From contig CAJQRU010000019.1 of NCBI GenBank assembly GCA_905612355.1, positions 1 through 64,000 on the forward strand: a stretch of DNA of 64,000 nucleotides. Direction: 5' to 3'. Positions 39,650 to 49,588 of the stretch are shown piece by piece. The first letter of the stretch is position 1; each line of letters begins with the position of its first letter. The position numbers and the translations under genes were made by a program. The notes below the pieces were generated by a model, which made no database searches, had not been told where the DNA came from, and saw nothing but the letters and a program-made list of their open reading frames with translations. The DNA is from an uncultured Gammaproteobacteria bacterium (GTDB lineage Bacteria > Pseudomonadota > Gammaproteobacteria > Arenicellales > UBA868).

Positions 39650-41038
39650 ATGGTTGAAAAAATACCCATTGATCTGCTTATTGATAATGGAACGGTAGTC
39701 ACTATCGATAAAGAGCGCCGGGTTATTCGAAACGGTGCTGTTGCGATCAAGAAAAATAAAATAAAGGAGGTCGGTAAGGCTCGGTTGCTCAAAGCCAAGT
39801 ATTCAGCTAAGCGTGTTTATGACGCCAAAAATAAGCTGATCATGCCAGGGTTAATCAATTCTCATCTTCATTTTTATCATCACATGCATCGGGGATTGTC
39901 TCCAGAGACATTGAATGGTTTGGGGTGGTCTGATTTTGTACATAGACGAGTGGCGACGGTTGTCGATCCTCAGGATGAAATTTGGGGAGGTCTTGGCACG
40001 TTATTGGAGACATTAAAAACTGGCGTGACTACTTTTCTTGAGGCGGGTTCCTATAACCTGGCCGAAACCATCGAGGGAGTGGCCAAAATTGGTATGCGAG
40101 GTTTGATGGGAAGACGCTCCTTTGATCATGTCAGTCAGGGGCACGACATGTTAGTTGACTCAACGCAGAAGTGCTTGGCTGCGAATGAGGCTTTCATGAA
40201 GGACTATCAGGACGGTGTTGGCTTGGTAAAGCCGTGCATCGTTCTTGTTGGTATGGGCCGTTGCTCTGATACGCTTTACCGTAAATCGAAGGAGATGGCG
40301 GATGATTACGGCACTGTACTTCACATGCATCAAGCGAACATGCTGGAAAACATCCAGGAAGCGATGGCGTTGCATGGTGAACGCCCTGTTGAACATCTCT
40401 ACAACATAGGGGTGCTGGGTTCAAACGTGGTTATGGTTCATATGGTGCATGTGAATCAGAAAGAAATTGGAATGTTGGCGAAATCGAAGGCTAATGTGGT
40501 GCACTGCCCGAACACGGCGATGAAACTTTCGTACGGAATGGCTGCGTTTGGTCGTTTTACTGAAATGTCGCAAGCGGGGGTTAACGTTGCAATTGGGACC
40601 GATGCTTCAGATTGTTCGAACTTTAACGATATGGTTCGACTAATTTACTTAGCAGCGGTAACCCCCAAAGACTATCGTTATGATCCGGCAGCCGGCTCTG
40701 CCGAGAAAGCGTTGGAAATGGCGACGATTAACGGGGCTATTGCGTTGAATATGCAGAAAGAAATTGGATCATTGGAGGCGGGAAAGAAAGCTGATGTCGC
40801 AATCTTCGACATGCATCGTCCAGACTGGGTGCCGTTGTATAACGAGTTGCAAAACTTGGTTTACTCGGCGCAAGGCAATAGTTGTGAAAGTGTAATTATC
40901 GATGGCAATTTCGTTATGGAGAAGAGAAAGGTGTTAACCATAGATGAAGAAGAAGTCGTGGATCGAGTGCAATTCCAGGCCAAGAAGATGCTTAAGAAGA
41001 CGAAAATCCCGATATATAGTGAATGGAAGTGGAGTTGA
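39650..41038 (+). CDS. amidohydrolase family protein (cytosine deaminase/chlorohydrolase type)
   Basis: LIMPGLINSHLHFYHHMHRG, HMHQANMLEN, VHCPNTAMKLSYGMAAFGRFTEMSQAGVNVAIGTDASDCSN. Confidence 0.9.
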   Translation: MVEKIPIDLLIDNGTVVTIDKERRVIRNGAVAIKKNKIKEVGKARLLKAKYSAKRVYDAKNKLIMPGLINSHLHFYHHMHRGLSPETLNGLGWSDFVHRRVATVVDPQDEIWGGLGTLLETLKTGVTTFLEAGSYNLAETIEGVAKIGMRGLMGRRSFDHVSQGHDMLVDSTQKCLAANEAFMKDYQDGVGLVKPCIVLVGMGRCSDTLYRKSKEMADDYGTVLHMHQANMLENIQEAMALHGERPVEHLYNIGVLGSNVVMVHMVHVNQKEIGMLAKSKANVVHCPNTAMKLSYGMAAFGRFTEMSQAGVNVAIGTDASDCSNFNDMVRLIYLAAVTPKDYRYDPAAGSAEKALEMATINGAIALNMQKEIGSLEAGKKADVAIFDMHRPDWVPLYNELQNLVYSAQGNSCESVIIDGNFVMEKRKVLTIDEEEVVDRVQFQAKKMLKKTKIPIYSEWKWS

Positions 41039-41105
41039 GTCGTGTTTGCCGACCTTTTCTAAGTATGTCTAACTGACCAAATGCGTGACAGGAGCTGTGA
41101 CGATC

Positions 41106-41981
41106 ATGACATCCCCAGGCGAAGAACGAAGTTACAAGGAAATACTTTTTGAAGTTCAAAACAACACGGCCTGGGTCACGATCAATCGACCTGAGAGTCG
41201 CAATGCCTTTAGAGAGCAAACTCTTGATGAGCTGGCAGAGGCGCTTAAGTCAACGCGCGAGGATCCATCAATAGCAGTTTCTGTAGTTACTGGGGCTGGC
41301 GACAAGGCTTTTTCAGCCGGGGGAGATTTCCATGCCATGATGCGCTTGAACAAGGCCAACTCTTACATGTGGAACGATCGGATGCTGAATCTTGCGATGA
41401 CCATTCGTGGACTTCCGATACCGGTTATTGCAATGGTGCACGGTCCTTGTGTTGGCGGTGGGCATGAACTCGCACTCTGGTGTGATTTGGTTATAGCTGC
41501 CGACGACGCGATATTTGGTCAGACTGGCGCTCGAGTCGGTGCCTGCCCGACGGTTGGGGCGACTCAGTATATCCCTCGCTTGATTGGCGAACGCCTTGCT
41601 CGCGAGATGATTTTCCTGTGTCGAACATTTAAGGCGCACGAAGCCGTGGAGGTGGGGCTTATTAATCGCGTTGTTCCGAAGGCGGAGTTACGGAAAGCAA
41701 CCGAGGAGTGGTGTGAAGCAATTAAAGGATTCAGCGGTCAGACGATTCGCGCAACGAAGAAATCGTTGAATTTTGAATCGGATCAACTTTACGCCTCTTG
41801 GCAGCAAGGAATGGAACTGTTGGCGAATATATGGGGCACTGAGGAGTCGATTGAAGGGATGCAGGCGTTTCTTGACAAACGCAAACCCGATTTTCAGCAG
41901 TTTCGGGAGCGTAACCGTGGGATTATGGATGAATATCTGGCCGGTCTAGATCGAGATGAAAATCAGGCACGTCGCAAATAG
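41106..41981 (+). CDS. enoyl-CoA hydratase/isomerase family protein
   Basis: RPESRNAFREQTLDELAEAL, FSAGGDFHAM, GPCVGGGHELALWCDLVIAADDAIFGQTGARVG. Confidence 0.93.
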   Translation: MTSPGEERSYKEILFEVQNNTAWVTINRPESRNAFREQTLDELAEALKSTREDPSIAVSVVTGAGDKAFSAGGDFHAMMRLNKANSYMWNDRMLNLAMTIRGLPIPVIAMVHGPCVGGGHELALWCDLVIAADDAIFGQTGARVGACPTVGATQYIPRLIGERLAREMIFLCRTFKAHEAVEVGLINRVVPKAELRKATEEWCEAIKGFSGQTIRATKKSLNFESDQLYASWQQGMELLANIWGTEESIEGMQAFLDKRKPDFQQFRERNRGIMDEYLAGLDRDENQARRK

Positions 41982-42072
41982 AACGGTGATGATGGCGAGA
42001 TTGTTGGTTCTGTTTGAAGCCTGTTAGAAAACAGCTATCGTTGCTGGACAACACGGGCGCTCAAAAGAAAGA

Positions 42073-43272
42073 ATGAAGCAGACGACGGGCGCGTTAGAGG
42101 GACTTCGTGTGTTGGATCTCACACGCATTCTTGCCGGTCCTTACTGCACGATGTTGTTGGGTGATATGGGGGCATCGGTAATTAAGGTGGAGCAGCCAGG
42201 GAAGGGTGACGACACGCGCGCCTGGGGACCTCCTTTTGCTGGTTCCGAGTCAGCCTATAACCTAGGTGTTAATCGTAATAAACGTAGCATGACGCTGGAC
42301 CTGAAGACGCCTGAGGGCGTTGAAATTCTGAAACGACTTGCTGCCGGCGCTGATGTTTTGATTGATAACTTCAAGCCGGGCACGATTGAACGGTTTGGTA
42401 TTGACCAAGCATGGCGCGAGTCCCTCGCTCCCAAGTTAGTTCATTGTCAGATCAGTGGATATGGGACTTCCGGTCCCAAGGGCGGCAAGCCGGGTTACGA
42501 TTTCATCCTGCAGGCAGAGACAGGCCTGATGAGTATTACGGGTGAGATTAATGGCGGGCCCATGAAAATGGGGGTGGCGATTGTTGATATCTGTACAGGA
42601 ATGTATGCGAGTAATGCAATCCTTGCTGCGCTGATGGCCCGCGATCGCCTGGGTAGAGGTCAGCGCGTTGAGATTTGTTTGCATGATACCGGGATTGCAA
42701 TGCTGAGCTATGTCGCCTCTGCCTATCTCGTCGATGGTCAAATGCCGGAGCGTTATGGCAATGGGCATCCCAATATAGTGCCTTATCGTGCTTACCCCAC
42801 TGGCGACGGACAACTGGTGATTACGGTAGCTAACGACAACCAATTTCTTCGATTTAGCGAATTGCTTGGACATGAGGAATGGACGGTTGATCCACGGTTT
42901 CGTCGTAATCGTGATCGCGTCGCGAATCGAGATGAAATCGATCAGCTTATTTGTGACGAACTCGTAAAGCAGGAGTGCGGTTATTGGATCAATCTTCTGG
43001 AAGCTGCAGATATTCCCTGTTCCCGAATCAACAGCGTTCCGGAAGCGCTTAGTAGCGCCCAAGTAGCAGCGCGTGAGCTTGTGGTGACGGCTGACCATCC
43101 TGATTTGACTGATTTAAAAATACCTGGAATTCCATTTCGATTTGATCAAACGCCCGCTGGGGTTCATCGACATCCACCTAAATTAGGAGAACATACAACT
43201 GAGATCCTTCGCGAGGAACTTCAGTTTACTGAGCAAGACATCGCTGAACTTCGGGCAAGAAGGGTGATCTAA
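42073..43272 (+). CDS. CaiB/BaiF-family CoA transferase
   Basis: LEGLRVLDLTRILAGPYCTMLLGDMGASVIKVEQPGKGDDTRAWGPPF, NRNKRSMTLDLKTPEG. Confidence 0.95.
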   Translation: MKQTTGALEGLRVLDLTRILAGPYCTMLLGDMGASVIKVEQPGKGDDTRAWGPPFAGSESAYNLGVNRNKRSMTLDLKTPEGVEILKRLAAGADVLIDNFKPGTIERFGIDQAWRESLAPKLVHCQISGYGTSGPKGGKPGYDFILQAETGLMSITGEINGGPMKMGVAIVDICTGMYASNAILAALMARDRLGRGQRVEICLHDTGIAMLSYVASAYLVDGQMPERYGNGHPNIVPYRAYPTGDGQLVITVANDNQFLRFSELLGHEEWTVDPRFRRNRDRVANRDEIDQLICDELVKQECGYWINLLEAADIPCSRINSVPEALSSAQVAARELVVTADHPDLTDLKIPGIPFRFDQTPAGVHRHPPKLGEHTTEILREELQFTEQDIAELRARRVI

Positions 43273-43727
43273 AGCGTTTACTAAAGGTGTTTGGGTGCAG
43301 GAAAAATTTGTCCCTTACTTAAGCAGTTGATTGCTGGGGTTAGTCTGACTGTCGGGCTTCCCATGCGTAGTTGGCCTCAGGCACCCTGACCTGTTGAGAC
43401 GTACAACAGTGGTGAGTTAATTCAGTCTACGGCAGTGTGCGTAGGGCGCAAGGGTGATTCCCTAATGGTCGGTACCTTGTCAGCATTGTGTCATAACGTT
43501 CTCAGCTAACACTGCAGGTTCCGAAATCTGAATGTTTAAGTGTTTGTAGTGAACGCAGAGTGTTGGACAAAGATGAAAGGGAGTGGGCCCCGAAGGAACC
43601 GGGTGTTTCAGTGCATGCACATCTTTCGTTGGTCTTTTCAAAGGTGTTTGTAATCAGGCTGCTAGCTGTTTGGCTGATTTGGTCGGGTCGTGGTAAATGA
43701 CCGGTAAGATGGTCTAACTATGACAAT

Positions 43728-43755
43728 CCCCAACACCGATGGACTGGTGTTGGGG
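43728..43755. terminator. perfect 10-bp hairpin (CCCCAACACC-N8-GGTGTTGGGG), possible terminator
   Basis: Read directly. Lies 3' of the minus-strand GFA-family gene. No clear U-tract. Confidence 0.4.
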
Positions 43756-43780
43756 AGTTGAGCAGCTGTGTTGATCCAGC

Positions 43781-44218
43781 TTAAGTGGAATCTGGCCAGA
43801 CGAAATCAGGGTGTAGGCCTTCGTGAACGGGACGGCCATCATCCGGGGTTTGAACGCCAGTGGCCGGATCAAAAAAAGCATGGTAGGTCGCTGGCATATT
43901 GGCTGATTCATGCCCCATTAGATTCGGGACAATGACGCGGATTCGTCCTTGTTTATCATCAAGCATGATGGGGGTGCCACAGCTCGCGCACGTGCATAAT
44001 TCAAGCGGTCCATCCGGGTTTTCCGCGTTAAACGGCTGTCGATTCAGGCTGTCTGGGTTGTCCACTTCCAGGTCTGCGTGATTAAAGAAAACGACATGAG
44101 TCGTGTCCTGCCCAGTAACACGTTTGCAGATAGAGCAGTGGCAGGTGTGACTGTCTATTGGTTCGCTATTTGAATGAGTATGAATATGGTCACAGCCCCC
44201 AGCATGTTTGTGTGACAT
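43781..44218 (-). CDS. GFA (glutathione-dependent formaldehyde-activating / CENP-V) family protein
   Basis: HTCHCSICKRVTGQD and CTCASCGTPI zinc-ligand motifs. Confidence 0.8.
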   Translation of the reverse strand: MSHKHAGGCDHIHTHSNSEPIDSHTCHCSICKRVTGQDTTHVVFFNHADLEVDNPDSLNRQPFNAENPDGPLELCTCASCGTPIMLDDKQGRIRVIVPNLMGHESANMPATYHAFFDPATGVQTPDDGRPVHEGLHPDFVWPDST

Positions 44219-44777
44219 CGCTTGTTACCTCTCTCAATTGATGTGAGCTTATCGCCGATAACGATATCGACGAGGTGGTGCGCTAAAGCGCCTTCATTAT
44301 AGCGACCAGTAGGGGGTTACTGGCAACTTCCGGTTATGGAAATGACGAAAGAAAAGAATAGAAAATGAAAACAAAACGGGCCCAATGAGCGCACGTCTTT
44401 GCCGACATTGTTGTTAGTTTTAGGTGCTCTCCGTATGCCCTAAGAGAACGATCATGAAATGAATGCTTTATACAAGCGTTGGTTGCGCACGGTTGTTCGG
44501 GAATTCAATTGAGTGGTTGTCATTGACTGACATTCATTTGACCCAAGATGAGTGAGCGAGGTTAAAACAGATAAAAGTTGAGTGCTGGTTTGAGGTGGCG
44601 GTGTTACCGATAAAAAAAGCGAGTCATCGATGTCAATTGCTAGTACCAGCATGCAGGCGGCGGGAAAGCGTATCGAGGTTGTCATCCCTTGGCTTGCTCT
44701 ATTGTGGATGGACCCGGTGAAACTTCGAAAGTGCCTATGAGCATCTCTCCCGCAAGCAGAGGCAGGACGCGCAAGCG

Positions 44778-45377
44778 CTAAGATGGACCTTGTCTTGCGT
44801 TGTAGACGGGGGCGCCACTGTTAGCGAAGTAACGCAAACCCGCAAGTGCTTCTTCGTGGCACACGCCGACGGTAACGCTAATGCCACGTTGTTCGAGTTC
44901 TTCTTGCCAATTGTCACGCAACGGCCCTTCGTCGAAACCCGTGATGTCCTCCACCTTGCAGCCCGCTCCGGCAATCACCAGTGAAGTGATTCCGGACCAG
45001 ATCGTTGCGCCATAACACATCGCACAAGGCCTCCAATTGACTACCAGTTGATGTGCAGGCACGTTGGGCGCACCAAGATCGAAAGTTTGTAATTGTTTTT
45101 GTGCAAGCGACAGCGCTACGATTTCGGCGTGCGCTGAAGAACAAAGATGCGGGATCACACGATTGACTCCAATGACCACCGGCCGACCCGTATCGAGTTC
45201 AAATACACCAGCGGCGAAAGGTCCACCAGTTTGTTCTTCGGTGTTACGCCGGGCAAACCGAAGTACTTCACGCATGCGGTCCTCTATGGTTTCGTAGGTC
45301 GGTTTAAGATTTTTGTTTTCGTTTATTGCCCACGCTGGCAAGGTTAAAGAAAAGGAATAGTCGTTTGAAGTTGCCAT
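44778..45377 (-). CDS. nucleoside/cytidine deaminase-like protein (CDA fold)
   Basis: SSAHAEIVAL (HAE) and WRPCAMCYGATIWSGI (PCxxC) zinc motifs. Confidence 0.88.
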   Translation of the reverse strand: MATSNDYSFSLTLPAWAINENKNLKPTYETIEDRMREVLRFARRNTEEQTGGPFAAGVFELDTGRPVVIGVNRVIPHLCSSAHAEIVALSLAQKQLQTFDLGAPNVPAHQLVVNWRPCAMCYGATIWSGITSLVIAGAGCKVEDITGFDEGPLRDNWQEELEQRGISVTVGVCHEEALAGLRYFANSGAPVYNARQGPS

Positions 45378-46174
45378 GGAAAGTGACCTATCAGATTGAA
45401 CTCAATGCAAACGGCGGCGGCATGGCAGGCCTTGATTGCCATCCTTGCGTGGACGAAGGATACCAAGTCTCCGGTTTTAATGGAGTGATTTACAGACATA
45501 GATCTAAGGGTCTAGTGCCTCAGTTCAGGAATCCCCTGATATCGGGGATGGTTCAACGTGACGTTTTTCTTTTTGCGTGCCCCAACCGACCCATCCATAA
45601 GAATCTCTAGCGCAACATGGTGTGACATGAAAGGTCTGCCTTCAATCCTATTGCGGGTGTTTTGTGTTGGGGCGGGTGTGGAGTCAGGTCGGTGTTCCGA
45701 ATTCTGATGACAGCGGCAAGTTCTAGTGATATGCCAAGGTTTGAGGTTGCATCGGTTGGTGGTGGCACTTTGGCGGTATAGCGTTGGGTTTAAAATGCTG
45801 CCTATGCCCGCGCTGGGCCGTCGGTATTAAACTAGGGTCTTAATGGCAATCATTCGTCGTCGGGGGCATATGGGCAACCGCCTATGTATCTATCGTCTAA
45901 TGGTTCTAGGCGGGTCATTTCATTCATCAAGCCACGCGGACTAAAATATCAATATCAATATCAACGACAGGGGTTTTTAGAATGCCGAAGCCCTGATTGA
46001 TAACTTCTGGTACGAAACAGTGTTATCCAAATAATCAATGTGACATTGATGCCACAAGAAAAAGATACTTCTGCACCCTTTACGAAGGATACTAAGTCAC
46101 CAATACCTTATTGATTGGGGTCGTTGTGAATAGTCACATGGACAACCGACAATGCGACTATTAGGAAATAATAC

Positions 46175-47134
46175 ATGACAGAAAATATTTATCCGGTCGA
46201 ACTGACCGCGCCGGACATTGAGCCTTACCGGACAGGTAATACAGGCGTTGAGTTTGTTACGACCTTCGATAGTGGTACAGCGGGCCCACATGTGATGATT
46301 AATGCCGTCACCCACGGCAATGAAATCTGTGGTGCCATTGCGCTGGATGCATTGCTCAAGGCCGATGTGCGCCCTGTCCAAGGCAAACTCACACTTGGCT
46401 TTATCAACCACATGGCTTTTCAGACTTTTGATCCACAGGCCCCGGATTTGTCCAGGTTTGTCGATGAAGATTTCAATCGCGTGTGGGTTGAGGAGCGGTT
46501 GGACGGAGCCGAGGACACAGTCGAATTACGCCGCGCCCGTGAGCTTCGCCCTATCTTCGATTCGGTAGATTTGCTTCTGGACATTCATTCCATGGGGACC
46601 AACTCTGGGGCGCTGATGATCTGCAACGGGCTGGAAAAGGAGCGTACATTCAGTCGAATGGTTAACTTCCCGGCCTTTATCATGTGTGGCTCGGGACATG
46701 TTGTTGGCAAACGCTTGATCGAATACACCCCGTTCAATGATGTGAATAACAACAAGGTCGCGTTATTAGTCGAATGTGGTCAGCACTGGGCTGCAGCGAC
46801 TGGTATAGCGGCGTTGGATACGGCGCTGCATTTTCTGCGTGCTGCGAAGACAGTATCTCCAGTATTTATCGAAGAACACCTGTCGGACGTTGCAACTAAT
46901 CCGCCAGCGGCACAAATGTGGGACGTCACAGGCGGCGTTATCGCAGAAACCGATGATTTCGAATTCGTTAAACCCTTTGCTGGTATGGAAATCATCGAAA
47001 CAGCAGAAACGGTCATTGCTAATGATGGCGACACACCGATCGTCACGCCCTACGATCACTGCCTGTTGATGATGCCCAATCACAAGCCGGGCAAGGGCAT
47101 GCGTAAGTTGCGTCTGTGTCGGCGTGTTGGGTAA
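46175..47134 (+). CDS. succinylglutamate desuccinylase/aspartoacylase family (M14-like)
   Basis: NAVTHGNEICGAIALD, DEDFNRVW, LLLDIHSMGT, VALLVECGQHW. Confidence 0.9.
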   Translation: MTENIYPVELTAPDIEPYRTGNTGVEFVTTFDSGTAGPHVMINAVTHGNEICGAIALDALLKADVRPVQGKLTLGFINHMAFQTFDPQAPDLSRFVDEDFNRVWVEERLDGAEDTVELRRARELRPIFDSVDLLLDIHSMGTNSGALMICNGLEKERTFSRMVNFPAFIMCGSGHVVGKRLIEYTPFNDVNNNKVALLVECGQHWAAATGIAALDTALHFLRAAKTVSPVFIEEHLSDVATNPPAAQMWDVTGGVIAETDDFEFVKPFAGMEIIETAETVIANDGDTPIVTPYDHCLLMMPNHKPGKGMRKLRLCRRVG

Positions 47135-47348
47135 ACGCGTTCTTTGAGAACGACAAGGCCGCTTTGAGGAAAATAACAGAAGTTTCGACGCCATTTTTTC
47201 TTATGCCACTGTTGAAGCAAAGCCTTTGTGTGTTGACTGACAAGGCACCGTAGCAACCCGGTTCCCTGCGCTTTGGTCAAGGGAAATTGTTGTGGGCGCT
47301 ACCGTTAGGACGCGGTTCATCAGGTTCCTAGCCAACCCTGGGGAGTGA

Positions 47349-47852
47349 ATGGTGCCAACGCGGTTCAACTATCTTAGGCAGGACTCCCCGCTGACTTTGG
47401 CTGAAGGTCTCGAGGAATATTCGGCGAGTTATCCTTTTCTCAACACAAACGACGGCTCAACTGAAGCGAGTGCCTGGTTCAGGTGCCATGATCTGACGCA
47501 TGTGGTGTTTGGCACCATTCCCTTTGAAATCAGGGGGGAAACCATCAATGATTTGTGGACGATATTCGGATCAGATGTCACGCTTAAAGAATATTGGCAA
47601 TTCTTCAGAGTCACTAACATCAGCTATAGCACAGTGATCAAGAGTTACGACAGAAAACATGGTGGGCGACTGAGAGTGTATGGGGCGATGTTGAAACAAT
47701 TCCCGGTAGGGCTTATGACCATTGTTCGTGCATTGAAGATGAAGAAAAAATGGCCGTGGCATGATTCCGAACTGTATTTGCATCAGGCGCTATGGCAGAC
47801 AAGAGAAGAATTTGGCATCAGGGTCATCAATCCAGGTTCTAATCCCAGATAA
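47349..47852 (+). CDS. Coq4-like protein
   Basis: HDLTHVVFGTIPFEIRGE (HDxxH metal-ligand motif of Coq4 family). Confidence 0.65.
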   Translation: MVPTRFNYLRQDSPLTLAEGLEEYSASYPFLNTNDGSTEASAWFRCHDLTHVVFGTIPFEIRGETINDLWTIFGSDVTLKEYWQFFRVTNISYSTVIKSYDRKHGGRLRVYGAMLKQFPVGLMTIVRALKMKKKWPWHDSELYLHQALWQTREEFGIRVINPGSNPR

Positions 47853-47992
47853 GATCGCTCGTCAGGGGTGTCTTGGCAGTTATTGACGATGACCATGAAA
47901 AACAGCCACCGAAGCATAAGACAGAGACAGTAGATATCCCCGATGCAATGACGAAGTTCATACGTGTTGTTCGAGTGGTTGCAATAGCTACG

Positions 47993-48058
47993 CTACTTCT
48001 GCGCTGAATCCTCGGCTTCAACGTGTGTGTAGCGGTCTTGTTCTACGAAATCACAACC
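47993..48058 (-). pseudogene. tyrosine recombinase C-terminal remnant (copy C)
   Basis: Reverse-strand reading GCDFVEQDRYTHVEAEDSAQK* resembles the RYTH(L)xAEDxAxK C-terminus of phage-type integrases. Confidence 0.5.
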
Positions 48059-48090
48059 GTCGGTGCGGGGTCAGTTTCTCATCGTAGTCA

Positions 48091-49317
48091 TCACGTAGAG
48101 GGGATTCGAATCCGTGAAAGCTGCCAGGTCATGAGAAGGGCTGCGAAAGAGACCATCAGCATAATTTGGAAAATGACCTGATAATTTCCAAAAACATCAT
48201 AAACGATACCCCCGGCGTAGGCCCCAAGACCACCTGCGCCATGATGAACCATCGCGACGATACCCGTGAGCATCCCCAAGTGGGCAGTGCCGAAATACTT
48301 ACGAACGAAGACAATGGTTAACGGTGCTGTGATCCAGAACGTAAAACCGTAAACCAGGGCAAAGCCGATGATCGCAACAACCGATGTAGTGACCGTAATC
48401 AAACCGAAGAGCACGATGCGTATTAAGAAACAGATGAGTGTCGGCAACATCGGACCGAATCGGTCGGACACAAATCCGGTCATTAGTACTCCAGCGAGTC
48501 CAACTAACCCCATCAATGCAAAAAGGTTGCCGGACGCAACGGGCCCCATCCCTTGATCACGCGCAAAGGCGACCACGTGGGTGGCTACAAAAAAATCCTG
48601 GAATCCACACATGGCGTAGATCACGAGCAAATACCAGAGCTTCGAGTCTCGCAGTAGGCCCGAAAGCTTTAATTCGAATTTGGCACTGCCTAAAGGTTCA
48701 TTCGGCATTCCGGGACCTGGTAGTGCAGGCTCTGGAATTGACAACAACGCTAATGGCACGATCAACAGTAGGCCAAGCGCTGCCAGCACCAGAAAAGCCC
48801 CCCGCCAGCCAATGGTCTCGAGCTGTGACGTGAGCAGTAATATGATGACCAGCTGTCCGGCGCCCATTCCTGATATTGCAATGCTGTTTGCCAATCCGAG
48901 GTGCTTAGGGAACCATCGGCTAATCATCACACCAATGGGTGCGATGGAGGTGCCTGCCGTAGCGAGAGCGAACAGTACTCCGTAAAGCACGACCGCCTGT
49001 GCGGGCGTTTGGATCACGCTCATGAGGGCGACGCTTGCACTTGATAGTAGAACCGAGGCGAGCAGTACGGTGCGAATACGGTATCGATCCACCAGTCGAC
49101 CGATGACGGGGAGCACCACAGCGGAAACGACCATGAACAACGTGACCGTCAATGATAATGTGGCACGGGTCCAGTTCAGATCGTCTGCCATCGGTTTCAA
49201 CATGAGGCCCATGGTGAACCGCGATCCGCCGTTATAGAGCAGAAGCACAAAACCAGTGGCGAGAATGAAAGTGGCGCTCAGGGTCTTGGATTTCATTGAT
49301 CGCGAATCATCAGGCAC
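48091..49317 (-). CDS. MFS transporter (oxalate/formate antiporter-like)
   Basis: 12-TM pattern; GGSRFTMGLMLKPMADDLNWTRATLS, GRLVDRYRIRTVL. Confidence 0.88.
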   Translation of the reverse strand: MPDDSRSMKSKTLSATFILATGFVLLLYNGGSRFTMGLMLKPMADDLNWTRATLSLTVTLFMVVSAVVLPVIGRLVDRYRIRTVLLASVLLSSASVALMSVIQTPAQAVVLYGVLFALATAGTSIAPIGVMISRWFPKHLGLANSIAISGMGAGQLVIILLLTSQLETIGWRGAFLVLAALGLLLIVPLALLSIPEPALPGPGMPNEPLGSAKFELKLSGLLRDSKLWYLLVIYAMCGFQDFFVATHVVAFARDQGMGPVASGNLFALMGLVGLAGVLMTGFVSDRFGPMLPTLICFLIRIVLFGLITVTTSVVAIIGFALVYGFTFWITAPLTIVFVRKYFGTAHLGMLTGIVAMVHHGAGGLGAYAGGIVYDVFGNYQVIFQIMLMVSFAALLMTWQLSRIRIPST

Positions 49318-49588
49318 AAATCGATCCCTGTGAGTTTACCGTCCGACCAGATAGAGGGTTGGACGAGCAGTCTGAGAGTTGGTTTACGGATTGTAGGGAA
49401 ATGTACTGGATTGGCCGTGTCGCTGTGAAATTGTGGTACCGCGATAAATGCAACTTTCGACTGTGATCGCGATCACCAACACCAGAGTAGTAGATGGTTG
49501 CATAGTTATCGGCATCAATAGCCCAATGAGTCCCATAACGATCATCGGTTAAATGAGGGTAAATTCCTTCTGAAAGCGTTTAATATTT

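Noticed and set aside
42436-43098. 220-aa minus-strand ORF
   Set aside because: Fully antisense to the well-supported CaiB-family CoA transferase; no recognisable domain.
45885-45950. tRNA-like ATCGTCTAATGGTTCTAGG string
   Set aside because: Resembles part of a tRNA D-arm but no T-loop or matching acceptor stem could be found within 90 bp.
45946-45965. Short ATATCA triplicate
   Set aside because: Only about three copies; too short to distinguish from chance in AT-rich intergenic DNA.
48095-48125. tRNA T-arm-like sequence GGGATTCGAATCC
   Set aside because: It lies in the 3' end of the MFS transporter gene (encodes RIRIPST) and no acceptor stem, D-arm or anticodon arm surrounds it.
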